From Peterkaempfera griseoplana (GTDB lineage: Bacteria; Actinomycetota; Actinomycetes; Streptomycetales; Streptomycetaceae): a stretch of 35,413 nucleotides of DNA. Shown here one piece after another: positions 15,115-22,335 of this stretch. How positions within the stretch are numbered: position 1 is the stretch's first letter; the number at the start of each line of letters is the position of its first letter. A program made the translations under genes and the position numbers. The notes beneath the pieces were generated by a model. The model searched no databases. It had not been told where the DNA came from and was given only the letters and a program-made list of their open reading frames with translations. The stretch spans positions 1-35,413 of the forward strand of contig NZ_LIQR01000193.1 in assembly GCF_001418575.1 (NCBI RefSeq), read 5' to 3'.

Positions 15115-17703
15115 GTGCCGCAACTCGTTCTTGAAATCAACGGACAGAACCGGACGTTGGATTCCGGTAGGACGTATTCGCTGGGACGTGACCCGCAGTC
15201 GGACGTGGTGTTCGACGACGCGCGCGTGTCCTGGCGGCACGCCACCATCTCCTTTGACGGCGGCAGTTGGCTGCTGGACGACCACGGCAGCACCAATGGC
15301 ACCTTCGTCAACGGCCAGCGCACCGCCCGCGCGGCGCTGACGCCGGGTACGGCGGTGCATCTGGGGAATGCGGAGAACGGCCCCCGGCTGGGCTTCGCGG
15401 CGGTGGCCGGGGCGGTCGGCGTCGGCACGGGGGGCGACCGGCACGACGTCAGCGGCGGCCGCCAGGCGGCGCAGACGCCGTGGGGCGCGCAGGGCGGTCA
15501 GATCGCCGGCGGCCCGATGGCGGCCGGGCCCGGCTGGCAGGCCGGCGGGCAGCAGGGCGCGGCAGCCTTCCAGGGGGGCGCATCGAGGCACGGGGGCGTA
15601 CCCGCGCAGGGCGGTGCGCCCGTCGGCTGGGAGCAGCAGCCCGCCGGTGGCGGGGTCACCCCGGTGTACGGGGACCGCAACCCGACCATGATCCGCAACC
15701 TGGCGCAGGGCATGCGCACCGTGCGGATCGGCCGCTCCCTCGACAACGACCTGGTCGTCTCCGACCTCGGCGTCTCCCGCCACCACGCCGAGCTGCGGCA
15801 GCTCGCGGACGGCCGGTACGAGATCGTCGACCTGGAGAGCCACAACGGCACCTATGTCAACGGCCTCCCCATCCAGCGGCACGTGATGGGCCCGGAGGAC
15901 CTGCTGGGTGTCGGCCACTCCGTGTTCCGGCTGGTCGGCGACCAGCTGGAGGAGTTCGTCGACACCGGCGCGGTCTCCTTCTCGGCCCGCCACCTCACCG
16001 TCGAGGTGCAGCACAAGGGCGCCAAAAAGGTCCTGCTCAACGACGTCTCCTTCGGCGTCCCGGAGAAGTCGCTGGTCGCGGTGATCGGCCCGTCCGGCTC
16101 CGGCAAGTCCACGCTGCTGCGCGCCCTGACCGGCTATCGCCCCGCGGACCGCGGCGACGTCCTCTACGACGGCCGCAACCTCTACAAGCAGTTCGCCGAA
16201 CTGCGCCAGCGCATTGGACTGGTCCCGCAGGACGACATCCTGCACAAGGAGCTCACCGTCCGCACCGCGCTCAAGTACGCGGCCCGGCTGCGCTTCCCCG
16301 GCGACACCCAGGAGGCCGAGCGCGCCGCCCGGATCGACGAGGTGCTCTACGAGCTGCGGCTGGACAAGCGCGCCGACAACCGCATCACCGCCCTGTCCGG
16401 CGGTCAGCGCAAGCGGGTCTCGGTGGCGCTGGAGCTGCTGACCAAGCCCTCGCTGATCTTCCTGGACGAGCCCACCTCGGGCCTGGACCCGGGGATGGAC
16501 CGCGAGGTCATGCAGATGCTGCGCGGGCTCGCCGACGACGGGCGCACCGTGCTGGTGGTCACCCACTCCGTGGCCGAACTGGCGCTCTGCGACCGGCTGC
16601 TGGTGATGGCGCCGGGCGGCTCGGTGGCGTACTTCGGGCCGCCGGACGAGGCGCTGCACTTCTTCGGCTACGAGACCTGGGCCGACGTCTTCCAGGCGTT
16701 CGAGAACTACCCGGACCACGACTGGGCGGGCCGCTACCGGGGCTCGGTGCACTACCAGATGTACTCGGCCGACGTGGAGGCCGTGGCCCCGCAGTCCGCA
16801 CCGATCCAGCAGCAGGTGTCGCGGCCGCAGAAGCAGCAGAGCTGGGGCTCGCAGCTGGCGACGCTGACCCGGCGCTATCTGTCGGTGATCGCCGCCGACC
16901 GGGGCTTCCTGGTGCTGTGCGGAGTGCTGCCCGTGGTGATGGGCGCCGTCAGCCTGGCCATCCCGGCGAAGTTCGGTCTGTTGCCGGCCAATCCACCCCT
17001 GAAGGACAACCAGCCCCAGTTCAATGTGGACGCCGCCACGGTGCTGCTGATCGTCGCGGTGGGCACGGTCTTCACCGGCGCCGCCAACTCGGTCCGCGAA
17101 CTGGTGAAGGAACGGGTGATCTACGAGCGCGAACGCGCCGTGGGGCTCTCCCGGTCCGCCTATGTGATGTCCAAGATCCTCACCCTGGGCGCGCTCACCG
17201 CCATCCAGTCCGTCGTGGTGGCCGTGATCGGCATCGGCACCCGCGACCTTCCCGCCGAGGGCCTGGTGATCAACGGCAACCCGCTGCTGGAGATGACCGT
17301 CGCGGTGGTCCTGCTGGGCCTGAGCAGCATGATGCTGGGCCTGGTGATCTCCTCCCTGGTGAAGACCTCGGAGAAGACCATGCCCCTGCTGGTCCTGGTG
17401 GCGATCGTCAATGTGGTCTTCTGCGGAGCCCTCTTCCCGCTCTTCGGCTCACCCGGCCTGGAGCAGCTGGCCTGGCTCACCCCGGCGCGCTGGGCGGTCG
17501 CCGCACTGGGCGCCTCGGTGAGCCTGGGCGCCATCTCGCCGCCGCCGGACGGCAAGGACGGCAAGACCGACCCGCTGTGGAACCACGACGTCTCCACCTG
17601 GTTCACCTCCGCGGGTGTGCTGGTGGTGCTCGGTCTGGTCTGCGCCTTCCTGGTGGTCAGGCTGCTGCGCCGGCACGAGCCCGAGGTCATGCGCAAGCGC
17701 TGA
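15115..17703 (+). CDS. Double-FHA ABC transporter (ATPase + ABC-2 permease), Rv1747-like
   Basis: An 862-aa half-transporter fused to two phosphothreonine-binding FHA domains. FHA1 spans about 1-95 (GRDPQSD, SWRHATI, GSTNGTFVNG). A Gly/Gln-rich linker runs at about 100-185. FHA2 spans about 185-280 (IGRSLDNDLVVSD, VSRHHAEL, SHNGTYVNG). The ABC ATPase has Walker A GPSGSGKST at 325-333, signature LSGGQRKR at 427-434 and Walker B LIFLDEPTSGLD from 447. An ABC-2 membrane domain with about six helices starts near 595. The layout equals M. tuberculosis Rv1747, an exporter linked to phosphatidylinositol mannosides and controlled by Ser/Thr kinases through its FHA domains. The substrate here is unknown. 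GTG 15115 is used because a stop lies just upstream in the leader. Confidence 0.92.
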   Translation: MPQLVLEINGQNRTLDSGRTYSLGRDPQSDVVFDDARVSWRHATISFDGGSWLLDDHGSTNGTFVNGQRTARAALTPGTAVHLGNAENGPRLGFAAVAGAVGVGTGGDRHDVSGGRQAAQTPWGAQGGQIAGGPMAAGPGWQAGGQQGAAAFQGGASRHGGVPAQGGAPVGWEQQPAGGGVTPVYGDRNPTMIRNLAQGMRTVRIGRSLDNDLVVSDLGVSRHHAELRQLADGRYEIVDLESHNGTYVNGLPIQRHVMGPEDLLGVGHSVFRLVGDQLEEFVDTGAVSFSARHLTVEVQHKGAKKVLLNDVSFGVPEKSLVAVIGPSGSGKSTLLRALTGYRPADRGDVLYDGRNLYKQFAELRQRIGLVPQDDILHKELTVRTALKYAARLRFPGDTQEAERAARIDEVLYELRLDKRADNRITALSGGQRKRVSVALELLTKPSLIFLDEPTSGLDPGMDREVMQMLRGLADDGRTVLVVTHSVAELALCDRLLVMAPGGSVAYFGPPDEALHFFGYETWADVFQAFENYPDHDWAGRYRGSVHYQMYSADVEAVAPQSAPIQQQVSRPQKQQSWGSQLATLTRRYLSVIAADRGFLVLCGVLPVVMGAVSLAIPAKFGLLPANPPLKDNQPQFNVDAATVLLIVAVGTVFTGAANSVRELVKERVIYERERAVGLSRSAYVMSKILTLGALTAIQSVVVAVIGIGTRDLPAEGLVINGNPLLEMTVAVVLLGLSSMMLGLVISSLVKTSEKTMPLLVLVAIVNVVFCGALFPLFGSPGLEQLAWLTPARWAVAALGASVSLGAISPPPDGKDGKTDPLWNHDVSTWFTSAGVLVVLGLVCAFLVVRLLRRHEPEVMRKR

Positions 17704-17709
17704 CCCGGT

Positions 17710-17757
17710 ACGCGCCGAAGGGCGGCACCCCGGCCGGGGTGCCGCCCTTCGGCGCGT
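17710..17757. terminator. 48-bp perfect palindrome between convergent genes
   Basis: Perfect 24-bp arms (17710-17733 and 17734-17757) with no separate loop, between the convergent FHA-ABC and transglycosylase genes. As RNA it forms a very stable hairpin on either strand and should act as a bidirectional terminator. Confidence 0.8.
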
Positions 17758-17782
17758 CGGTGCGTCACGACGCGTGAGCGGC

Positions 17783-18634
17783 TCAGTACCAGTGGTGCGA
17801 CTGCCAGAAGTTCCAGGCGCCGCAGGGGCTGCCGTAGCGCGAGTTCATGTAGTCCAGGCCCCACTTGATCTGGGTGGCCGGGTTGGTACGCCAGTCGGAG
17901 CCGGCCGAGGCCATCTTGCTGCCCGGCAGTGCCTGCACCAGGCCGTAGGCGCCGGAGCCGGCGTTGACGGCATACGGGTTCCAGCTGCTCTCGTGCGAGA
18001 CGATGTGCGAGAAGCACGCGAACTGGGCCGAGCTGCCGATCATCTGCTGGGCGATCTGCTGCGGGCTGCCGCTCAGCACCGGCGGCTGGGCCGCGCGGGC
18101 CGTCCTGCGGGCGGCGGCCCTGGCCGCGGCGGCGCGGGCGTTGGCCTTGGCGGCGAGGTGGGCGCGGTGGGCGGCGGCGGCCTTGCGGGCCGCGGCCTTC
18201 CTGGCGGCGGCCTTCTGGTTGGCGACGGCGGCGAGGTGCGCGCGGTGGGCGGCGGTGGCCTTGGCCGCGGCGGCCCGCTGTGCGGCGCGGGCCTCGCTGC
18301 GGGCCTTCTCGTTGGCGACGGCGGCCAGGTGCGCGCGGTGGGCGGCGGCGGCCTTGGCGGCGGCGCTGCGCTGTGCGGCGCCCGCGGCCAGGTCGGCGCG
18401 GTGCTCGCTGCGGTTGGCGGCGGCGCCGGCGGCGTCGCGGGCGGCGGCGTCCTGCTGCGCCGTCTCGGCGCTGAGCCCGGTCGCCGGGGCGGCGGTGGCG
18501 CTGCTCGCGGCGGCTGCCGCGGTGCTGCCGGGACCGCTCTGCGGGACCACCAGCGCCAGCGTCGCGGCGGCCGCGACGGCGGTGGTGGAGGCGCCGGTGA
18601 TCAGGATGTGGCGTCGGGACAAGGTGCGTGTCAT
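17783..18634 (-). CDS. Secreted lytic-transglycosylase-like protein, Tat signal, Ala-rich repeats
   Basis: A 283-aa exported cell-wall protein. The start LSRRHILITGAS followed by a hydrophobic stretch is a good twin-arginine signal, with likely cleavage near residues 38-50. Residues about 55-190 are an Ala/Lys/Arg/His-rich, helix-forming spacer holding three copies of AAHRAHLAA. The C-terminal 90 residues form an SLT-like domain: FSHIVSHESSWNP with the probable catalytic glutamate, GAYGLVQALPGSKM, DWRTNPATQIKWGLDYMNSRYG, ending in aromatic WNFWQSHHWY. This domain is common in actinobacterial wall remodelling enzymes that cut peptidoglycan glycan strands. AGAGGA lies about 8 bases before the ATG. 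A long non-coding leader precedes it. The enzymatic call is by motif only. Confidence 0.85.
   Translation of the reverse strand: MTRTLSRRHILITGASTTAVAAAATLALVVPQSGPGSTAAAAASSATAAPATGLSAETAQQDAAARDAAGAAANRSEHRADLAAGAAQRSAAAKAAAAHRAHLAAVANEKARSEARAAQRAAAAKATAAHRAHLAAVANQKAAARKAAARKAAAAHRAHLAAKANARAAAARAAARRTARAAQPPVLSGSPQQIAQQMIGSSAQFACFSHIVSHESSWNPYAVNAGSGAYGLVQALPGSKMASAGSDWRTNPATQIKWGLDYMNSRYGSPCGAWNFWQSHHWY
18142..18357 (-). repeat. Three imperfect direct repeats within the transglycosylase gene
   Basis: Related segments of about 45 bp lie near 18142-18184, 18218-18264 and 18311-18357 (shared core positions 18151, 18229 and 18322, offsets 26 and 31 codons). Copies 2 and 3 are nearly identical. 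They encode the AAHRAHLAA units of the basic, Ala-rich spacer. Likely internal duplication, able to vary in copy number. Confidence 0.7.
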
Positions 18635-18822
18635 CGGGCGGGTCCTCTTCGGTAGGTCCGGTCACCCGTACCGGGGCACAGCGGTGCCCTGGCATCCACA
18701 GGGGTGGCCGGCGCACGCAGGAGGGGATCCATGGGTGCGAGCGGGGACGCCGGGCGAAGGCCGCGGCGCCGTGCGACCCGGTCATTCTTGGCAGGCGGCG
18801 GATTTCCGGGCAAACAGCTCTG

Positions 18823-18841
18823 CTACTAAGGCCTGTAGTAG
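18823..18841. promoter_or_regulatory. Dyad CTACTA-N7-TAGTAG, candidate operator
   Basis: Perfect 6-bp arms (18823-18828, 18836-18841) about 190 bases upstream of the transglycosylase start. It resembles BlaI/MecI operators (TACTACA-TGTAGTA) but the spacer is one base longer. A weaker relative lies at 18977-18993. The tie to a BlaI-type repressor is inferred. Confidence 0.35.
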
Positions 18842-18922
18842 ACCGCCCGTGCGGGCCCGGGCGTCCACCGTGCCCCCGGGACGCCCCCGCCGGCCGTCCC
18901 GCTCCCGGCGTCCCGGCTGGCA

Positions 18923-18955
18923 GCGGCCGGGAGCACCCCCGTCGCTCCCGGCCGC
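18923..18955 (-). terminator. 12-bp hairpin downstream of the queA-like gene
   Basis: GCGGCCGGGAGC (18923-18934), 9-nt loop, exact complement (18944-18955). It lies about 140 bases past the queA-like stop. Terminator of the SDR-queA unit is the simplest reading; it could also be part of the transglycosylase leader. Confidence 0.45.
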
Positions 18956-19096
18956 CGCGCACCCTTCCCCGGCATCTACTATCGGCCGTCGTATCACCGC
19001 AACGCCCTGTGGGGGGCGTCACAGCGCCACCGGGATGGGATCGCCGAGGGTGGCCGGTCCCGTACGCTCCGCTGCCCGCCGGAACCCCGGGACCCC

Positions 19097-20242
19097 TCAG
19101 CCGGGCAGCATCAGATTGAGGTCGCCGAACTCGTGCCACAGGTACCGGCCCCGCAGCGCCTCCGCGTAGCAGGCGTCCACCAGGGCGCGCCCGGCTACCG
19201 CCTCCAGCATCAGCAGATGGGAGGCACGCGGCTCATGGAGGCCGGTGAGCAGGCCGTCCACCGCCCGCACACCGCGCTCCGGGGTGACCACCAGATCGGT
19301 CCAGCCCCGTGCGGCACGCACCCGCCCGGACTCCTCCGCCGCCGACTCCAGCGCCCGCACGGCGGTGGTGCCCACCGCCACCACCCGGCAGCCGTCCTGC
19401 CGCGCCGTGTTCACCAGCCGGGCGGTCGCCTCCGGCACGGAGAACCACTCCGGGTACGGCGGCTCGTGCGACTCGGCCGAGGCCACCCCGGTGTGCAGGG
19501 TGATCGGTGCGATCAGGACGCCCCGGCTCACCAGGGCCGTCACCATCCGGTCGGTGAACGGCCGGGCCGCGCTCGGCATCTCGGCGGAGGCGGCGGCGGG
19601 CACCCCCTCGGCGGCCTCGGCGCCCCGGGCGAAGACCGTCTGGTAGGCGGCCAGCGGGCGGTCGCGGTCGGTGTAGCGGTAGCGGACGGGGCGGCCGTGG
19701 CGGCGCAGATGGTCCAGCGCCGCCGTCCCGGGCTCCGCGGAGAAGCGCGCCAGCCACAGCCGGTCCGCCCCCTCGACGGCCGGCTGCTCCAGCACCAGCC
19801 GCGCTCCGCCCGCCGCCCTCACCACCGCCCCCGCGGGGCCGCCCGGCCGCGGCAGGGTGCTGCCCGCGCCGTCGGGGGTGCGCAGCTCCACCGTCCAGCG
19901 GCCGTCGTCCTGCGCGGTGGAGAAGTGCACCACCACGGGTTCGTCCGCCAGGGTGCCGTCCAGCGCGGCCGGGGCCGTCGCCGAGACGTTGACCAGCAGC
20001 ACATCCCCCGGCCTGAGCAGCCCCGGCAGTTCCCGGAAGCCGTGGTGGGACACCGCGCCGGGGGCCCGCCGGCCCACCAGCAGCCGTACGTCGTCGCGGC
20101 CCGTGCCGCGCTCCTCGGGCGGGGACGGCGCCTCCAGCTCCGGCGGCAGCAGGAAGTCGTGCTCCCCGCCGCGGGACGCCGGTCCCGGTCGCCCCGCGGT
20201 CCCCACCGGCCGCGGGGCGACCGGGGCGGCGGGCCGCCTCAT
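19097..20242 (-). CDS. QueA-like SAM:tRNA ribosyltransferase-isomerase family protein
   Basis: 381 aa, QueA family. True QueA transfers and isomerises the ribosyl part of S-adenosylmethionine onto preQ1 in tRNA to give epoxyqueuosine. Visible family segments are FRELPGLLRPGDVLLVNVSATAPAAL, YRYTDRDRPLAAYQTVFA, SAEMPSAARPFTDRMVTALVSRGVLIAPITLHTGVAS, GTTAVRALESAA and LLTGLHEPRASHLLMLEA. The usual QueA start and the NDTRVIPARL-type segment are changed here (LVNVSATAPAAL), so this may be a divergent paralogue rather than a queuosine enzyme. The ATG at 20242 overlaps the SDR stop (ATGA), so translation is coupled. No tgt, queC-F or queG gene is in the window. Confidence 0.85.
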   Translation of the reverse strand: MRRPAAPVAPRPVGTAGRPGPASRGGEHDFLLPPELEAPSPPEERGTGRDDVRLLVGRRAPGAVSHHGFRELPGLLRPGDVLLVNVSATAPAALDGTLADEPVVVHFSTAQDDGRWTVELRTPDGAGSTLPRPGGPAGAVVRAAGGARLVLEQPAVEGADRLWLARFSAEPGTAALDHLRRHGRPVRYRYTDRDRPLAAYQTVFARGAEAAEGVPAAASAEMPSAARPFTDRMVTALVSRGVLIAPITLHTGVASAESHEPPYPEWFSVPEATARLVNTARQDGCRVVAVGTTAVRALESAAEESGRVRAARGWTDLVVTPERGVRAVDGLLTGLHEPRASHLLMLEAVAGRALVDACYAEALRGRYLWHEFGDLNLMLPG

Positions 20243-20949
20243 CGCCGGGTCCCGGCCGGGTCCAGCAGCGCCGCCGCGGTGTAGCGGCCGCTGGGCGGCC
20301 GCCGGTCCAGCAGGGCCAGGAACGCCGGCGCCACCGCCTCCGGCAGCGCCCGGCCGCCCAGCTCGGTGTCCTCCGGGACGGCGGCGGTGTACAGCGCGGT
20401 CAGCATGTCGCCCGGGTCCACCGCCCAGACGCGCAGCCCCGGCTCCTCCTGCGCCAGCACCGCGGAGAGCTGGTCCAGGGCCGCCTTGGCGGCCCCGTAG
20501 CCGCCCCAGGTGGGATAGGCCTCCACCGCGGCGTCGGAGCTGACGCAGACCACCGCGCCCGCCGCCGAGCGGCGCAGCAGCGGCAGCGCCTGCTGGACCA
20601 GCGCCAGCGGGGCGGTGACATTGACCTCCAGCGCGTGCCGGAACCCCTCCAGCGGCTGGTCGGCCAGGGGCACCAGCGGCTCCGCGCCGAGGACCGAGGC
20701 GTTGTTCACCAGCAGGTCGAGACCGCCCAGTCCGGCGGCAGCCTCCAGCAGCGCGGCCCGGTGCCGGGCGTCGGCGACGTCCCCGGGCAGCGCCGCCACG
20801 GCGGTCCACTCCGCCAGTTCCCCCGCGACCTCGGCCAGGGCCGGGGCGCCCCGGGCGTCGAGGACCAGCGACCAGCCGCGCCGGGCCAGTGCCCGGGCGA
20901 GTGCCAGGCCCAGCCCGCGTGAGGCGCCGGTGATGACTGCTACAGACAT
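20239..20949 (-). CDS. Short-chain dehydrogenase/reductase
   Basis: A 236-aa NAD(P)-dependent oxidoreductase of the classical SDR family; the substrate is unknown. Motifs are TGASRGLG in the cofactor loop, NNAS, serine in CVSSDAAVEAYPTWGGYGAAKAAL, and the catalytic Y-x3-K pair within YGAAK. The C-terminal part has VDPGDMLTALYTAAVPED, where MLT replaces the more usual PGxVxT segment. GGGAG lies 6 bases before the ATG at 20949. It overlaps the QueA-like gene by four bases (ATGA), so the two are made together. That coupling suggests a shared modification or catabolic role, but no pathway can be named. Confidence 0.88.
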   Translation of the reverse strand: MSVAVITGASRGLGLALARALARRGWSLVLDARGAPALAEVAGELAEWTAVAALPGDVADARHRAALLEAAAGLGGLDLLVNNASVLGAEPLVPLADQPLEGFRHALEVNVTAPLALVQQALPLLRRSAAGAVVCVSSDAAVEAYPTWGGYGAAKAALDQLSAVLAQEEPGLRVWAVDPGDMLTALYTAAVPEDTELGGRALPEAVAPAFLALLDRRPPSGRYTAAALLDPAGTRR

Positions 20950-21078
20950 GTCCGCTCCCTGTCCCGCGCGCCCCGTCGGCGGGGCGCTGCGACGCTGCCG
21001 ACGCTAGGAGCAGGGGCGGCCCGGCCGCCTCGGCCGCGGGCAGCGGCCGGCGACTGCCGTTGGCCCTAGGACCAGGGG

Positions 21079-21098
21079 CCCGGGACCACCGTCCCGGG
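21079..21098. promoter_or_regulatory. Palindrome CCCGGGAC-CACC-GTCCCGGG upstream of the histidine kinase
   Basis: Perfect 8-bp arms (21079-21086, 21091-21098) with a 4-bp centre, 40 bases before the kinase ATG and in the divergent region with the SDR gene. A candidate binding site, perhaps for the adjacent NarL-type regulator; unverified. Confidence 0.4.
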
Positions 21099-21138
21099 GT
21101 CCGATGTCTCGCCGGCGGCCCGGCGGTACGGTGGCCGC

Positions 21139-22335
21139 ATGCCCACACCACCCCCCGCCGGCCCGCAGCAGCCGGAGCCCGCGCACGGCTGCGGCTGCCG
21201 GACGGCGGATCCGTGCCTGGCCGGTATCGAGGCGGTCAGCGGGGCGGTGCTCGCGATGAGCCGCCGCCTCGAGGTCCGCGAGGTGCTGCGGCGGATCACC
21301 GCCTCGGCCCGCACGCTGCTGGACGCCGAGTACGCCGCCCTGGGGGTGCCCGACGACCACGGCGGCTTCGCCCAGTTCGTGGTGGACGGGGTGAGCGACG
21401 AGCAGTGGCGGGCCATCGGGCCGCTGCCGCGCCAGCACGGGGTGCTGGCGGCCATGCTGCACGAGGCCGTGCCGCAGCGGCTGACGGACGTCCGCCGCGA
21501 CCCCCGCTTCGGCGGCTGGCCGGCGGCCCACCCCGAGCTGACGGACTTCCTCGGGCTGCCGATCGTCGACGGCGAGGAGATCCTCGGCGCGATCTTCCTG
21601 GCCAACAAGCGGGGCCCCGGCGGCTTCACCGACCACGACGAGGAACTCGTCCGGATCCTGGCCGCGCACGCCGCCCTCGCCCTCACCAACGCCCGGCTGT
21701 ACGAGCGCAGCCGGGAGCTCACGCTGGCCGGTGAGCGGGCCCGGATCGCGCACGAGCTGCATGACGCCGTGTCGCAGAAGCTGTTCTCGCTGCGCCTCAC
21801 CGCGCAGGCCGCCGCCGCGCTGGTCGACCGCGATCCGGCCCGTGCCCGGGCCGAGCTGGCCGAGGTGTCCCGGCTGGCCGCGGAGGCCGCCGACGAGCTG
21901 CGCACCGTGGTGGTGGAGCTGCGGCCGGCCGCCCTGGACGAGGACGGGCTGCCCGCCACCCTGGCCTCCCAGGTGGAGGTGTTGAACCGGGCCCACTCCG
22001 CCCATGTCGCCTTCACCGCGGACGGCGTCCGGGCGCTGCCCGCCGCCCAGGAGGAGGCGGTGCTGAGGGTCGCCCAGGAGGCGCTGCACAATGCGCTGCG
22101 CCATGCCCACGCGGCCACCGTGACGGTGGAGCTGCGCGGCACGGCCGCCCGCGGCGCGGTGCTGCGGGTGGCGGACGACGGCCGGGGCTTCGACCCGGAC
22201 TCGGTCCGCCGGGCGGGCCGCCATCTGGGCCTGGTGTCGATGCGTGAGCGCGCCGCCGCCGTGGGCGGCTCACTGACCGTGGAGTCGGCGCCCGGCAGGG
22301 GGGCCGTGGTGGAGATGGAGGTGCCCGGTGGCTGA
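21139..22335 (+). CDS. GAF-domain sensor histidine kinase (HisKA_3 type)
   Basis: Cytosolic two-component kinase of 398 aa without membrane helices. Order: an N-terminal segment with three cysteines (C18, C20, C26 in HGCGCRTADPCLAG), a GAF domain at about 38-188, a HisKA_3 dimerisation helix pair with ELHDAVSQ (phospho-acceptor H208), and a HATPase domain (N-box AQEALHNAL with N318; DDGRGFD from 346; GLVSMRERA). The GAF ligand is unknown; the cysteines could bind metal or sense redox, which is speculative. TACGGT (21127-21132) six bases before the ATG and lack of a clear ribosome site hint at a leaderless transcript. It overlaps the response regulator gene by 8 bases. Confidence 0.92.
   Translation: MPTPPPAGPQQPEPAHGCGCRTADPCLAGIEAVSGAVLAMSRRLEVREVLRRITASARTLLDAEYAALGVPDDHGGFAQFVVDGVSDEQWRAIGPLPRQHGVLAAMLHEAVPQRLTDVRRDPRFGGWPAAHPELTDFLGLPIVDGEEILGAIFLANKRGPGGFTDHDEELVRILAAHAALALTNARLYERSRELTLAGERARIAHELHDAVSQKLFSLRLTAQAAAALVDRDPARARAELAEVSRLAAEAADELRTVVVELRPAALDEDGLPATLASQVEVLNRAHSAHVAFTADGVRALPAAQEEAVLRVAQEALHNALRHAHAATVTVELRGTAARGAVLRVADDGRGFDPDSVRRAGRHLGLVSMRERAAAVGGSLTVESAPGRGAVVEMEVPGG

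Larger units (their letters stand above)
18635..19096. promoter_or_regulatory. 460-base non-coding stretch between transglycosylase and queA-like gene
   Basis: No convincing gene. It holds the upstream region of the minus-strand transglycosylase and the 3' region of the queA-like gene. I see a 12-bp-stem hairpin at 18923-18955 and two similar dyads, TACTA-N7-TAGTA (18824-18840) and TACTA-N7-TCGTA (18977-18993). Base composition around 18780-18840 is less GC-rich than the surroundings, as expected for a promoter. A structured leader RNA is possible, but I could not match a known riboswitch. Confidence 0.5.

Noticed and set aside
18635-18970. c-di-AMP (ydaO) riboswitch upstream of the cell-wall hydrolase
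   Set aside because: Expected from gene type, but I could not find the conserved GGGGA, GGGTGAA and GAATCCG-like blocks in order. A covariance search would decide.
19097-21151. A 684-codon frame reading into the QueA-like gene
   Set aside because: The upstream part is an alternate frame of the SDR gene. The ATGA overlap at 20239-20242 gives the natural start.
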